64,000 nt of DNA from Desulfitobacterium chlororespirans DSM 11544 (GCF_900143285.1 NZ_FRDN01000005.1:219362-283361); one strand, 5' to 3'; shown: positions 1 through 8,928, counted from the stretch's first letter. Notes: generated from the sequence alone by a model not told the origin. Numbers and translations are program-made.

Positions 1-422
1 CATAGGGTTTGTTTAATTGGCCAATTTACATTAAGAATATACTGAATATTTTCATTTGGCTTTATCATTTCGAGACAATCTAATGAGGCAGCGTTTATCC
101 AATCAGACTAAAACAAGGAGTTTCGTGCCTTGAAAGGCCGTAATTTCCGGCACTTGAGGGTTATAGGCGGAGCTTTCTTCAGCAAATTTCAGCGGATTTG
201 GCTAAGAAGATGATGTTTTAAGCCGGGTTTTCCACATCCGGGTGTGATGAGGCTTCAGGAAGTGTCCGCCTCGAATTGGCCAAGGGTGAACAGCAAAAGG
301 ATAGAAATATGGAAAGATAATTATCCAAAGTTGCCAAAGACAATAGGTGCAAATTAATAAAAAATAGGGATAAGAATATTAAGATAATTCAATGTTTATC
401 AGCAGTGTGAAGAGGTGGCATT
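1..422. other. intergenic region, no gene recognised
   Basis: No convincing reading frame with a ribosome-binding site is visible here on either strand. A short palindrome AATTGGCCAATT lies at about 15-26. The last 60 bases before the allC-like gene are AT-rich and could hold its promoter, but no pair of good -35/-10 hexamers stands out. A PucR or other operator could be present; I cannot identify one. Confidence 0.5.
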
Positions 423-1652
423 ATGATTAATAGTGAACGGGTTGATCGGCGCTTACGGGAGTTGGGGAAAATAGGCTGCAGAGAATCAGGCGGAGTGACA
501 CGGCATGCATTTACCCCTGAAGATCGGGCTGCTAAAGATTTAGTCATATCCTATATGCAGGAAGCCGGATTAATCGTCAGGGAAGATGCGGTGGGAAATC
601 TGATTGGCCGTCGGGAAGGACGGAATCCCCAGGCACCGGTGGTGCTCACAGGTTCTCATATTGATACGGTCTGTGATGGCGGCATCTATGATGGCGGACT
701 CGGCATCATCGGAGCCATCGAAGTGCTGCAGTCTTTTAATGAGCAGGGGATTAGCACTGAACACCCCATTGAAGTCTACGCTTTCAATGATGAAGAGGGC
801 TCCCGGTTTAGTTTTAGTATGTTCGGAAGCCGCGGCGTAATTGGTGACCTTACCGAAAAAGATTTAGAGATCAAAGACAGAAACGGTATTACTGTGGCCG
901 AAGCTATGCGCAACCAGGGCTATGATCCTAATAAAATCAAAGACGCCGTTCGCTCTCCGGAAGAACTTAAGGCTTTTATCGAGCTCCATATTGAGCAGGG
1001 CAAGGTCCTGGAATGCAATAACCTTTCTGTGGGGATTGTGACAGGAATTGTCAACGAGCTATGGATGAAACTTATTGTTAAAGGAGAAGCAGGACATGCC
1101 GGTGCTACTCCCATGAATCTCCGCCAGGATGCCTTGGTGGCTGCGGCGGAAATGATTCAGGCCATCGAGAGAGAAGCCAAAAAGACAGGAAGCACAGTAG
1201 CGACAGTTGGCCGGCTCAATGTTTTTCCAGGAGGAATTAATATTATTCCTGGTCGTGTGGAATTTACTCTGGACCTGCGGGATACCTCCCAAGAGATCAG
1301 TGATCAAGTGGAGGCGGCCATATTCAAGGACCTGGCCAGGATCTGCCAGGAAAGAGGAGTTCAGTTGGAGACCGAACTTTTGCAACGGATTCCGCCGGCT
1401 CCTTGTTCGAAGGAATTCCAAATCGCCGCCAAAGAAGCATGTAAAAAAATCGGCTTGCAGTATTTCTGCCTTCCCAGCGGTGCGGGCCACGATGCTATGC
1501 AAATGGTGAATATCTGCCCAATCGGTATGATTTTCATTCGTTCCAAGGATGGGATCAGTCATAATCCTGCCGAGTGGAGCAGCAGCGAAGACTGTGCCGA
1601 TGGTGTTGATGTATTGTATCATGTGCTGCTGGATACGGCGGTACAGGTATAA
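423..1652 (+). CDS. allC: allantoate amidohydrolase / N-carbamoyl-L-amino-acid hydrolase family (M20)
   Basis: Zn-dependent M20-family amidohydrolase of 409 residues, the usual family length. The metal-binding core is visible: GSHIDTV around residue 77-83 (His79), YDGG with Asp90, NDEEGSRF with a Glu pair near 124, and ELHIEQG near 190. The family includes allantoate amidohydrolases (allantoate to ureidoglycine, ammonia and CO2) and N-carbamoyl amino acid hydrolases, which cannot be told apart by motif alone. The (S)-ureidoglycine aminohydrolase gene and the PucR regulator just downstream favour allantoate as substrate. The start is ATG 423 after GAGGTGG. It is cytoplasmic and probably co-transcribed with the RidA gene 20 bases downstream. 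Confidence 0.8.
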   Translation: MINSERVDRRLRELGKIGCRESGGVTRHAFTPEDRAAKDLVISYMQEAGLIVREDAVGNLIGRREGRNPQAPVVLTGSHIDTVCDGGIYDGGLGIIGAIEVLQSFNEQGISTEHPIEVYAFNDEEGSRFSFSMFGSRGVIGDLTEKDLEIKDRNGITVAEAMRNQGYDPNKIKDAVRSPEELKAFIELHIEQGKVLECNNLSVGIVTGIVNELWMKLIVKGEAGHAGATPMNLRQDALVAAAEMIQAIEREAKKTGSTVATVGRLNVFPGGINIIPGRVEFTLDLRDTSQEISDQVEAAIFKDLARICQERGVQLETELLQRIPPAPCSKEFQIAAKEACKKIGLQYFCLPSGAGHDAMQMVNICPIGMIFIRSKDGISHNPAEWSSSEDCADGVDVLYHVLLDTAVQV

Positions 1653-1672
1653 GATGAAGGAGTGGAGGCTTC

Positions 1673-2134
1673 ATGCTGGAGATTGAAGAGACTTTACTGC
1701 TAAGGTATGGCTTGGAATTACCCGTTCCTTCGGAACCGGATGGATATTATGCACGAGTCATTGCCACGGGAAATTTGCTTTATGTCTGCGGTCATACCCC
1801 GAAACGCAAGGGGGAGTATGTATTCTTGGGTAAAGTTGGCGAGGATTTTTCCGTTGAGCAGGGGCAGGAAGCAGCCAGAATTGCCATGACCAATTGCTTG
1901 GCAGCCCTGAAAGAGCATCTGGGGGACTTGAGCTTGATTAAGCAATTTGTTCAGGTCATCGGTTATGTGCGCAGTGCGGAACATTTTACCCAGCAGCCTT
2001 TAGTGATGAATGGGGCTTCTGAACTTCTGCTCACCTGTTTTGGGGAGAGAGGACGACACACCCGCATGGCTTTAGGCACCAACCAACTCCCGGGTGGAGC
2101 CGCTGTGGAAATTATGTGCGTGGTTGAAGTATAG
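1673..2134 (+). CDS. RidA/YjgF/YER057c/UK114 family protein
   Basis: A 153-residue member of the RidA superfamily, somewhat longer than the canonical 125-130 residues because of an N-terminal extension. The hallmark regions are present: LYVCGHTPK near residue 36, VGEDFSVEQGQEAARIAMTN, a VIGYVRSAEHF strand, and the C-terminal GAAVEIMCVVEV. Canonical RidA hydrolyses reactive imines and enamines, but many paralogues have other roles. ATG 1673 follows GGAGTGGAGG and lies 20 bases after the allC-like gene, so the two form an operon. The location between two ureide-degrading enzymes suggests that it handles an unstable imine or ureido intermediate. That role is inference. A hairpin terminator follows. 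Confidence 0.8.
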   Translation: MLEIEETLLLRYGLELPVPSEPDGYYARVIATGNLLYVCGHTPKRKGEYVFLGKVGEDFSVEQGQEAARIAMTNCLAALKEHLGDLSLIKQFVQVIGYVRSAEHFTQQPLVMNGASELLLTCFGERGRHTRMALGTNQLPGGAAVEIMCVVEV

Positions 2135-2167
2135 GGATTAGGAAAAGATAAGATAAGGTAAGGCAGA

Positions 2168-2215
2168 GCGTGAGGTGATCCGGCAAGGATCGCCTCACGC
2201 TCCCTTCTTCCTTTA
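2168..2215 (+). terminator. rho-independent-like terminator after allC-ridA
   Basis: A 14-bp stem GCGTGAGGTGATCC (2168-2181) pairs with 2187-2200 through one G-U wobble around a 5-base loop. It is followed by a pyrimidine-rich but only moderately T-rich tail. Confidence 0.7.
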
Positions 2216-2412
2216 TCACTTTTGGACAAATAAAGACCGGGAATTAAGCGAGGTTTTTCATCCTTTTTAGGAAATAAGGGCAAGATAACTGGACGATAAA
2301 GTGTACAGCTTTGTCATCTTAGGATAAAGGGGAACTTAACTTTATGGCGAACATTAAGAATATAATCTCAATTGGCAAAGTTTTTATGCTAAAATAGAAG
2401 GGAGAAATTAAA

Positions 2413-3174
2413 ATGGGTTATCCTAATGATCTGTTATCCACACGAGCTGTAGTCCAACATGGAAGATATGCATTGATTCCTCCTGAGGGACGGGTGAAAA
2501 ATGTTCTTCCTAATCTTGAGCAATGTCACGTCAGTATTATCGCCTCCCCCCATTATGGCCCCCAGTTCGCCATGTATACTGTGGAGGTGTTGCCGGGCGG
2601 CGGCACCGTGAAGCCCTTTCAGGAAGAGGGAATCGAGACCTTTGTCTACTGCCTGAGCGGCCAGGGCAAGGTCCTGGTGGAAGGGCAGGAGTACAGCATC
2701 GATGAAAGCGGTTATGTTTTCGCCCCGGCTTCCCTGGGAGTGGAACTTCGCAATGCCGGGGATGCATCCTGGAAGCTGCTTCTTTATAAACAGCGTTACC
2801 GTCCTGTCGAAGGACATGCGGCGCGGATTGTGGTGGGCCGTCTCAATGATATGCCCTATGCGCCCTATGACGGCATGGAGAATGTGCGGATTAAGGATTT
2901 GCTGCCTACGGATTTAGGCTTTGATGTCAACTTCCACGTCTTAAGCTTTTTGCCGGGAGGATGTCATCCTTTTATTGAGACCCATGTTCAGGAGCATGGA
3001 CTTTATCTGTTGGAAGGTGAAGGGGTCTATCTCATTGATGAACGGTGGATTCCGGTGAAGAAGGAAGACTTCATTTGGTTTGGCCCTTATGTTCCCCAAG
3101 CTTGCTATGGTGTGGGACGTACTCCCTTTACCTATATTTACACGAAGGATTGCAATCGGGATATTAAGCTTTAA
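2413..3174 (+). CDS. allE: (S)-ureidoglycine aminohydrolase (bicupin)
   Basis: A 253-residue bicupin that matches the AllE/YlbA family in length and layout. The N-terminus has the family pattern MGYPNDLLSTRAVV. Cupin 1 spans about 60-125. Cupin 2 holds the metal-site pattern ETHVQEHGLYLL near residue 195-206 (Glu, His, His), with a downstream Gln in YVPQACY. The family releases ammonia from (S)-ureidoglycine to give (S)-ureidoglycolate using Mn2+. It takes the product of the allantoate amidohydrolase encoded upstream. ATG 2413 follows GGGAGA. It has its own intergenic region (2201-2412) after a terminator, so it is probably a separate transcript, with pucR close behind. Confidence 0.88.
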   Translation: MGYPNDLLSTRAVVQHGRYALIPPEGRVKNVLPNLEQCHVSIIASPHYGPQFAMYTVEVLPGGGTVKPFQEEGIETFVYCLSGQGKVLVEGQEYSIDESGYVFAPASLGVELRNAGDASWKLLLYKQRYRPVEGHAARIVVGRLNDMPYAPYDGMENVRIKDLLPTDLGFDVNFHVLSFLPGGCHPFIETHVQEHGLYLLEGEGVYLIDERWIPVKKEDFIWFGPYVPQACYGVGRTPFTYIYTKDCNRDIKL

Positions 3175-3231
3175 GCGGGAAGCTGCTCAGAGCATCTGCC
3201 TGGAAATAATACGGTGCAAGAGGTGGTAACA

Positions 3232-4899
3232 TTGGAGATTACAGTCAAAGATCTGCTCAAGGTGGGACCTCTGAAGACCTCTCAAGTGGTTGCAGGTTAT
3301 CAGAAGCTTGATAATATAGTCAAAGGTGTTACCATCATCGAAGCGCCGGATATTGTCAACTGGTTATCAGGAGGGGAACTTCTGCTCACCAGCTTATACT
3401 CAGGTCCGGGTGAAGGGATGGACTATCGGGAATTTATTCATAAAATGGCCACTAAAGAGGTTTCAGCCCTGGCTATAAAAGTACGGCGGTTTGTCAACGA
3501 TATTCCGCCTGAAATTATTGAGGCGGCCAATGAGTATGGGCTGCCCGTGATTGAAGTGGATGGCAGTGTTCGTTTCGTGGATATTATGTATCCGGTTATG
3601 GAGCAGCTCTTTAACTCCCAGGTAGTGAAGCTCAAGTATTATAAAGATGTTCAGGAGCGGTTTACAACCTTAGCTTTGCAATGTGAGGGATTAGCGGTCA
3701 TCTGCCAAACCCTGGAAGAGTTGGTCGGCAATCCGGTCGTCGTTTATGATAAGAATTTTAAATGCCTGCAGAGCACTAATCCTCAAATAGAGCGGTTTGA
3801 GGAGCCTGAGGAATTTGCCTTAAGGGAGAACCTGAACGACAAATTTTCCTATTACCGGCAAGCGGTATGCTATCCCGATCTTGACGGACGCTGTATTCCC
3901 CAGGTTGTCGTTCCTATTCAGGCATTTAATCAACTCAAGGGATATTTAACCATAGTGGAGTTGAATAAACCTATTGTAGAGATGGACTTCATCAGTATTG
4001 AACAGGCCGCTACAGTGACTACCTTGGATATGGTGAAACGCTTTGCGGTTAAAGAAGTGGAATATAAATTCAAGAATGATCTGATTGAGCACATCCTTTC
4101 TGGGGAGCTGAGCTCAACCAATGCCCAGGAGCGCATCAATCTCATGGAGTGGGATCTCAATCGCCCTTACTATGTGGTTCTTTTTGATTTAAAGAATCTT
4201 GACGCTTATCATGTGGAACATCGCACCCAGCAAAAGATGGCTTTGCAAAGCATTAAATCGGAAATTACCTCAACCATTTCGGGAGTCATAAAAACCCGCA
4301 CCAGGGACTTCATTATCGGCAATAAAGTGGATATTATTGTACTGCTTTGGCCGGTTGCAGCTAATCCTCAGGAGAATTCCCTGGAGAAAATCAAGAAGAT
4401 TGCCAAGCAGGCCCAGGAGCAGGTCAAGAAGCGGATGAAGAAGCTGATCGTGGAAGTGGGAATCGGCGATTTAGCTCATGGAGCGGAGGAAATACCCCGC
4501 AGTTACAAAGAAGCCTTGGATGCTTTGAGCTATGGCGGCATGATCAACAATGAGAGCGCCATTGTGGCTTTTTCGGAGTTAGGGGTGTTCCGTATTCTCT
4601 GTAAATTTGCCGAGCGGAACTCCTTGGAAGAATTCATTCCTAAGGCTCTGCTGAAGATTCTCAGATACGATAAGAACAATGAAGCTGAGCTCCTGAAAAC
4701 TCTGGAAGTATTTCTGGAATGCAACGGAAATGCCAGCAGGGCCGCCAAAGAACTGTTTATCCACTATAAAACCATCCTCTATCGCTTGGAGAGGATCAAG
4801 GAAGTCGGCCAATTGGATTTGGAAGATAGTAAAAATCGCCTTGAGCTGGAGATGGGCTTAAAGATGCTTCATCTTATGGATGCCTCCAATCTGGGATAG
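3232..4899 (+). CDS. pucR: PucR-family purine catabolism transcriptional regulator
   Basis: A cytoplasmic regulator of 555 residues. The N-terminal PucR sensory domain (about 1-125) contains VVAGYQKLDNIVKGVTIIEAPDI and LLTSLYS. A central GGDEF-like/CdaR-type region follows, then a C-terminal HTH_30 domain, with LEVFLECNGNASRAAKELF followed by HYKTILYRLERI. PucR proteins control ureide and purine breakdown genes, fitting the neighbours. I chose TTG 3232 because AGAGGTGG (3219-3226) sits five bases upstream. The in-frame GTG at 3214 lies before this ribosome-binding site and lacks one of its own. Only about 57 bases separate it from allE, so the two are probably co-transcribed. Confidence 0.87.
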   Translation: MEITVKDLLKVGPLKTSQVVAGYQKLDNIVKGVTIIEAPDIVNWLSGGELLLTSLYSGPGEGMDYREFIHKMATKEVSALAIKVRRFVNDIPPEIIEAANEYGLPVIEVDGSVRFVDIMYPVMEQLFNSQVVKLKYYKDVQERFTTLALQCEGLAVICQTLEELVGNPVVVYDKNFKCLQSTNPQIERFEEPEEFALRENLNDKFSYYRQAVCYPDLDGRCIPQVVVPIQAFNQLKGYLTIVELNKPIVEMDFISIEQAATVTTLDMVKRFAVKEVEYKFKNDLIEHILSGELSSTNAQERINLMEWDLNRPYYVVLFDLKNLDAYHVEHRTQQKMALQSIKSEITSTISGVIKTRTRDFIIGNKVDIIVLLWPVAANPQENSLEKIKKIAKQAQEQVKKRMKKLIVEVGIGDLAHGAEEIPRSYKEALDALSYGGMINNESAIVAFSELGVFRILCKFAERNSLEEFIPKALLKILRYDKNNEAELLKTLEVFLECNGNASRAAKELFIHYKTILYRLERIKEVGQLDLEDSKNRLELEMGLKMLHLMDASNLG

Positions 4900-4943
4900 G
4901 ACTAAGAATTCTGAGAATTTTAGTAAGCCTAGGCTAATTGTGC

Positions 4944-4980
4944 TATAATAAAGCTACAGGTGGAGTAATCTCCACCTGTA
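4944..4980 (+). promoter_or_regulatory. TATAAT box followed by perfect 11-bp inverted repeat
   Basis: TATAAT at 4944-4949 is followed six bases later by TACAGGTGGAG (4955-4965), a 4-base spacer, and its exact reverse complement (4970-4980). The repeat covers the expected transcription start of the nitroreductase gene and lacks a T-tract, so it looks more like an operator or a 5' mRNA hairpin than a terminator. No good -35 hexamer is visible. Confidence 0.5.
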
Positions 4981-5024
4981 ATACTATGCACTAGGCAAGC
5001 AAAAGCAAGAGAGGAATGATCACT

Positions 5025-5552
5025 ATGGATATGAAAGAGCTTTTACAAAAGCGCCGGAGCATTCGCAAATATGCGGATACCCCCATTGAGAAGGAAAAAG
5101 TGGCACAATTGATTCGCGCTGCTTTGCTCTCCCCGACCTCGCGCAATACCAGAGCTTGGGAATTTATCCTGGTGGAGGATCAGGAAGTCCTGGCCAAGCT
5201 TTCCCTGGCTAAAGTCGGAGCCCAGCCGCTCAAGGGTGCCGCACTGGGGATTGTCGTCTGCGCTGACCCTCAAAAAAGCGATGTGTGGGTTGAAGATACG
5301 TCCATCGCCACCATCATTCTCCAGCTGCAGGCTCAGGATTTGGGGTTGGGCTCCTGCTGGGTTCAGATTAGGAAACGGAATTATCAGGACGGCACCCCGG
5401 CCGGCGAGTATGTGAAAAAGCTTTTGGACATTCCCGGCCATCTTCAAGTGGAATCTATCGTAGCTTTAGGCTATCCTGCGGAAACACGGCAAGAGCCTGC
5501 AGAGGATGAGCTCCGAAGGGAAAAAATCCACTGGCATACTTATAAGGGTTGA
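5025..5552 (+). CDS. nitroreductase family protein (FMN-dependent)
   Basis: A 175-residue protein with the nitroreductase fold signature. The N-terminal [16 protein letters not shown], with its RRSIRKY FMN-phosphate contact, is followed by [12 protein letters not shown]. The C-terminal half has [21 protein letters not shown] and VALGYPAE. Such enzymes use NAD(P)H and FMN to reduce nitro compounds, quinones or related acceptors; the substrate here is unknown. ATG 5025 lies about ten bases after AGAGAGG (5008-5014). An upstream ATG at 5016 is too close to that site. Its stop overlaps the region of the downstream ynfA-like start, so the two are translationally linked. The inverted repeat at 4955-4980 probably regulates it. 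Confidence 0.85.
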   Translation: MDMKELLQKRRSIRKYADTPIEKEKVAQLIRAALLSPTSRNTRAWEFILVEDQEVLAKLSLAKVGAQPLKGAALGIVVCADPQKSDVWVEDTSIATIILQLQAQDLGLGSCWVQIRKRNYQDGTPAGEYVKKLLDIPGHLQVESIVALGYPAETRQEPAEDELRREKIHWHTYKG

Positions 5553-5557
5553 TGCCT

Positions 5558-5884
5558 ATGGTTCAGGCAGCAATTTTATTTATTCTGGCCGGGTTAGCTG
5601 AGATTGGCGGCGGTTATCTGGTCTGGCTTTGGCTGAGAGAGGCCAGGCCTTATTGGTACGGCGTGATTGGAGCCATCATTTTGGTATTCTACGGAATTAT
5701 CCCCACCCTGCAGAAATTCCCCAGCTTTGGCAGGGTTTATGCCGCCTATGGAGGGGTTTTCATTATCCTTGCCGTCTTATGGGGATGGGGTGTGGACAAG
5801 AAGATGCCGGATACATACGATTGGATCGGGGCCGCGATTTGCCTGGTGGGAGTGACGGTGATGCTGTGGGCCCCCCGCCAGTAG
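5558..5884 (+). CDS. YnfA/UPF0060 family small membrane protein
   Basis: A 108-residue integral membrane protein with four predicted helices: 2-22, a segment from about 32-52 ([17 protein letters not shown]), 63-80 and 88-105. Length and motifs ([29 protein letters not shown]) match the YnfA family, which is distantly related to small multidrug resistance transporters. I chose ATG 5558 because AAGGG (5544-5548) is well spaced from it and because 108 residues is the usual family length. An ATG at 5552 overlaps the nitroreductase stop. A strong terminator follows at 5942. Confidence 0.85.
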   Translation: MVQAAILFILAGLAEIGGGYLVWLWLREARPYWYGVIGAIILVFYGIIPTLQKFPSFGRVYAAYGGVFIILAVLWGWGVDKKMPDTYDWIGAAICLVGVTVMLWAPRQ

Positions 5885-5941
5885 CTTCAGACAACCGGCA
5901 GAGCATAATTTTAAAGCCATAGTTGATACTATGCTGATTTC

Positions 5942-5984
5942 AGATATCGACAAGGAAACTCCTCCTTGTCGATATCTTTTTTTG
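5942..5984 (+). terminator. intrinsic terminator
   Basis: A perfect 15-bp stem AGATATCGACAAGGA (5942-5956) pairs with 5963-5977 around a 6-base loop and is followed by a run of seven T. It ends the nitroreductase-ynfA transcript. Confidence 0.93.
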
Positions 5985-6048
5985 TTTAGAGAATTGTGTT
6001 TGGAACAGGCATAAATGCATATGTTTAAACATCGGGCTAAGAGGAGGG

Positions 6049-6789
6049 ATGGATTTGCGGATCATTATCTTTAGCCGCAAAGGGTTGCGTTTGAGTATGA
6101 TGGTTCTGGGGCTGGTGCTGCTGGGAATCGGTATCCGTTATACGGACTTGGCTTTTCCGGCTATTACGAAGCATCCGGGAACCTATTATTTAGTTCATAC
6201 AGAAGAAAAAGTGATGGCCTTGACCTTTGATGACGGGCCGGATCCTCTCTATACGGGATATATTCTCGATGTACTCAAAGAAAAGAATGTCAAGGCCACC
6301 TTCTTTGTCTTGGGAGAATGTGCTAAGAATAATCCGGATTTATTGATACGGGCTCGCCGGGAGGGACATGAGATTGGCAATCATGGCTATTCTCATACTT
6401 ACACCCCCAGTAAATTTGTTCAAGAGCTGATTCGTACCGATGAGGTTTTGCAGGAACTGCTTCAGGAACGCACGGCCTTTTACCGACCGCCGGGAGGAGT
6501 TATTTCCAACGCAGTTTTGGCGGGGGTTAAGGAGCAAGGGCATATTTTAACTCTTTGGAGTATCGACAGCAGGGATTGGGTGAATCCGGGGCCGGCCCAA
6601 ATTATTCAAAATGTAGTCAACAACAGCTTTCCGGGAGGGATCATTTTACTTCATGACGGGGGAGAGAAGCGGGAGCAAACCATCCGGGCCTTAGGTCCGA
6701 TCATCGACCGGCTGAGGGAGCAGGGCTATCGTTTTGTCACCGTTTCCGAGCTGAGGAATTTTGAAAGCGTGAAACCAGTACAAAAATAA
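6049..6789 (+). CDS. polysaccharide deacetylase, membrane-anchored NodB domain
   Basis: A 246-residue protein with one N-terminal membrane segment (about 14-32) and an extracellular NodB domain. Family motifs are clear: TFDDGPDP (catalytic and metal Asp pair), HEIGNHGYSH (metal histidines), YRPPGG, and IILLHDGG near the C-terminus. Members remove acetyl groups from peptidoglycan or other acetylated glycans, and this layout resembles PdaA/PdaB-type sporulation or wall deacetylases. Which polymer it acts on cannot be read from the sequence. ATG 6049 follows AGGAGGG directly. A separate small membrane-protein gene follows after 69 bases. Confidence 0.88.
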   Translation: MDLRIIIFSRKGLRLSMMVLGLVLLGIGIRYTDLAFPAITKHPGTYYLVHTEEKVMALTFDDGPDPLYTGYILDVLKEKNVKATFFVLGECAKNNPDLLIRARREGHEIGNHGYSHTYTPSKFVQELIRTDEVLQELLQERTAFYRPPGGVISNAVLAGVKEQGHILTLWSIDSRDWVNPGPAQIIQNVVNNSFPGGIILLHDGGEKREQTIRALGPIIDRLREQGYRFVTVSELRNFESVKPVQK

Positions 6790-6858
6790 GGAAATGGTAA
6801 CCCAGCCCTGCTTGAGGAATATAATACCATATAGAGCAGAGAGAGGAAGGGCGGATGG

Positions 6859-7503
6859 TTGGTGTATGGATCTATAACAGATTACTCATCTTATGCAGAT
6901 TCTTATCTTTCAAATTATCCAAGACCCAGCTTTCTTGGTCATATTAAACGGACTGCGCCGATTCCTCCCCAGGAAGAAGAAGAGCGGTTTGAGGCCAAGA
7001 GAGCGGCACACGCAAATGTATGGCTGTTGGTTCCGGCGATGACAGGAACTGTGGCCTATTATTTGTTCACTTCGATATTCAGAGGAATAAGGCAAAGGGA
7101 GGAAGAGGATAAGGCCGTAGGAGGCAAGATTGGCAGCGTGGTCTATACGGGTATTGTTACGGCAGGACTATCTGCTTATATTTATTCTGTTCTTATTTTA
7201 GCAGATGGGCATTTGATGGATGTATACTGGCCTATTGCCGGTGCCATTACCGTCCAGCTTCTCTATTTTGCCGCAGTCTATACCTGGCTTTACCGTTTGG
7301 ACTACAGCAGCTTTTCGGCGGAGGTCGAAGATGAGCCGATTGAAGAATTGCTGACCTTTCTTTATTTCAGCATTACAAACTTTGCCACCACAGGGAGCTC
7401 CGTGTTTCCGGAATCCATTACAGCCAGATTGCTGGTGGGGCTGCAGGTACTCTTCTTAGTCTTTTCCTTTACCATGGGGCTGGTTTTCTTCACAAATCCC
7501 TAA
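6859..7503 (+). CDS. four-helix membrane protein with ion-channel-like pore region, no canonical filter
   Basis: A 214-residue protein with a charged, proline-rich cytoplasmic N-terminus (1-50) and hydrophobic segments near 53-73, 91-114, 122-145 and 190-212. The stretch from about 168 to the end resembles the P-loop plus last helix of a two-pore-helix K+ channel domain. Where TVGYGD would stand it has FATTGSSVFP, so the selectivity filter is missing. I cannot assign a function. It could be a non-selective channel or a channel-derived sensor. The start is TTG 6859 or GTG 6862, both after AGGAAGGGCGG. It forms a single-gene unit ending at a terminator at 7531. Confidence 0.65.
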   Translation: MVYGSITDYSSYADSYLSNYPRPSFLGHIKRTAPIPPQEEEERFEAKRAAHANVWLLVPAMTGTVAYYLFTSIFRGIRQREEEDKAVGGKIGSVVYTGIVTAGLSAYIYSVLILADGHLMDVYWPIAGAITVQLLYFAAVYTWLYRLDYSSFSAEVEDEPIEELLTFLYFSITNFATTGSSVFPESITARLLVGLQVLFLVFSFTMGLVFFTNP

Positions 7504-7530
7504 GAAAAATGATGACTGGAAAGCCCGATC

Positions 7531-7567
7531 AAGACCGATCTTTACCTGAGGAAGGATCGGTCTTTTC
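7531..7567 (+). terminator. intrinsic terminator
   Basis: AAGACCGATC (7531-7540) pairs with GATCGGTCTT (7555-7564), and the stem end runs into TTTTCT. It separates the channel-like gene from the flavodiiron gene. Confidence 0.85.
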
Positions 7568-7637
7568 TGTCGAAAAACTTGCATTTGCGGACAAACTATA
7601 TTACAGTAATTGCAAATAAGAGAAAGGGGAGTTTTGT

Positions 7638-8828
7638 ATGTCCTTTAAAATCAATGACACCATTACATATGTCGGAAAAATTGACTGGGAGCTCCGTAAT
7701 TTCCATGGGGAAGAATACTCCACACAGCGGGGATCCTCCTATAATTCTTATCTCATTCGTGATGAGAAGAATGTATTGATCGATACGGTTTGGGAGCCCT
7801 TCGGACGTGAGTTCATCGCTAAGCTCAAGCAGGAAATCGACTTAAACGAGATTGATTATATTGTCATGAACCACAATGAAGTGGATCACAGCGGAGCCCT
7901 GCCCTTCCTTATGGAAGAGATCCCGAATACGCCGATTTATTGTACTGCCAACGGCAAAAAGATTCTCCAGGGGAGCTATCATCAGGATTGGAATTTCGTC
8001 GAGGTCAAGACCGGTGATCGGCTGAATATCGGCAGCCGGGAGCTTATTTTTATTGAAGCCAGAATGCTGCATTGGCCGGATACGATGTTCTGCTATTTAA
8101 CCGGAGATAATATCCTCTTCAGCAATGATGGTTTTGGTCAGCACCTTGCTTCGGAACATATGTATAACGACTTGGTGGATACCGGTGAGCTCTATGCCGA
8201 AGCACTCAAATACTATGCCAACATCCTGACCCCCTTCAGCAAAATGGTCACCGCCAAAATCCAGGAGATCGTGAAGATGGAGCTGCCTATAAGCATGATT
8301 TGCCCCAGTCATGGGGTCATTTGGCGGGATAACCCGTTGCAGATTGTGCATAAATATTTGGAGTGGGCTGCCGAGTACCAGGAAGAGCAGGTGACGATCC
8401 TTTACGATACGATGTGGAATTCCACCCGCAAAATGGCGGAATCCCTTGCCCGGGGAATTCGCCTGGCCAACCCCAATCTTACCGTCAAGCTTTACAACAC
8501 CGCCCGTTCCGATAGTACCGAGGTGATCGCTCAGGTCTTCCGTTCCAAGGCTATCGCCGTTGGCTCACCAACGGTTAACAATGGCTATCTCTCTTCCATA
8601 GCCGCCATTCTGGAAGAGATCAAAGGCATGAAATTCAAGAATAAGAAAGCAGTTCCCTTCGGCAGCTACGGTTGGAGCGGCGAAGTGATCAAGCTGCTGA
8701 ATGAAGAGCTTAAGAAGGCTGGTTTTGAGGTTGTCGACGACGGCGTCCGCGCTCTTTGGACCCCCAGTGAAGAGAATCTGCTGGAATGCGTGGAGCTAGG
8801 CAAGCGTCTGGCCGCAAGCCTCCAATAA
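7638..8828 (+). CDS. fprA: flavodiiron protein (A-type flavoprotein, NO/O2 reductase)
   Basis: A 396-residue cytoplasmic enzyme of usual length. The N-terminal metallo-beta-lactamase-like domain (about 1-250) has the diiron motif NHNEVDHSG (HxExDH), a later TGDNILFSNDGFGQH aspartate/histidine region and a CPSHG histidine. The C-terminal flavodoxin domain (about 255-396) begins ILYDTMWNSTRKMA. Flavodiiron proteins reduce O2 to water or NO to N2O at the diiron site with electrons from rubredoxin or a similar donor, and protect anaerobes. ATG 7638 follows AAAGGGGAG. It is monocistronic between two terminators. A superoxide dismutase gene lies about 3.6 kb downstream and complements this oxygen defence. 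Confidence 0.93.
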   Translation: MSFKINDTITYVGKIDWELRNFHGEEYSTQRGSSYNSYLIRDEKNVLIDTVWEPFGREFIAKLKQEIDLNEIDYIVMNHNEVDHSGALPFLMEEIPNTPIYCTANGKKILQGSYHQDWNFVEVKTGDRLNIGSRELIFIEARMLHWPDTMFCYLTGDNILFSNDGFGQHLASEHMYNDLVDTGELYAEALKYYANILTPFSKMVTAKIQEIVKMELPISMICPSHGVIWRDNPLQIVHKYLEWAAEYQEEQVTILYDTMWNSTRKMAESLARGIRLANPNLTVKLYNTARSDSTEVIAQVFRSKAIAVGSPTVNNGYLSSIAAILEEIKGMKFKNKKAVPFGSYGWSGEVIKLLNEELKKAGFEVVDDGVRALWTPSEENLLECVELGKRLAASLQ

Positions 8829-8857
8829 GCAAGGCCCGGTAAGGCTCCGGAAATAGT

Positions 8858-8910
8858 AATCCCCCTGGATTGAGCAGTCAAGAGTCAATCCAGGGGGATT
8901 TTGGTTTTTT
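8858..8910 (+). terminator. intrinsic terminator
   Basis: A perfect 16-bp stem beginning AATCCCCCTGGATTGA (8858-8873) pairs with 8885-8900 and is followed by TTGGTTTTTT. It lies between convergent genes. Confidence 0.93.
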
Positions 8911-8928
8911 ATGCTTAGCAGGTTTAGA

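Noticed and set aside
1059-1622. A 187-codon minus-strand frame inside the allC-like gene
   Set aside because: It is a shadow of the coding strand. It has no family resemblance and no ribosome-binding site, and it lies wholly within a recognised enzyme gene.
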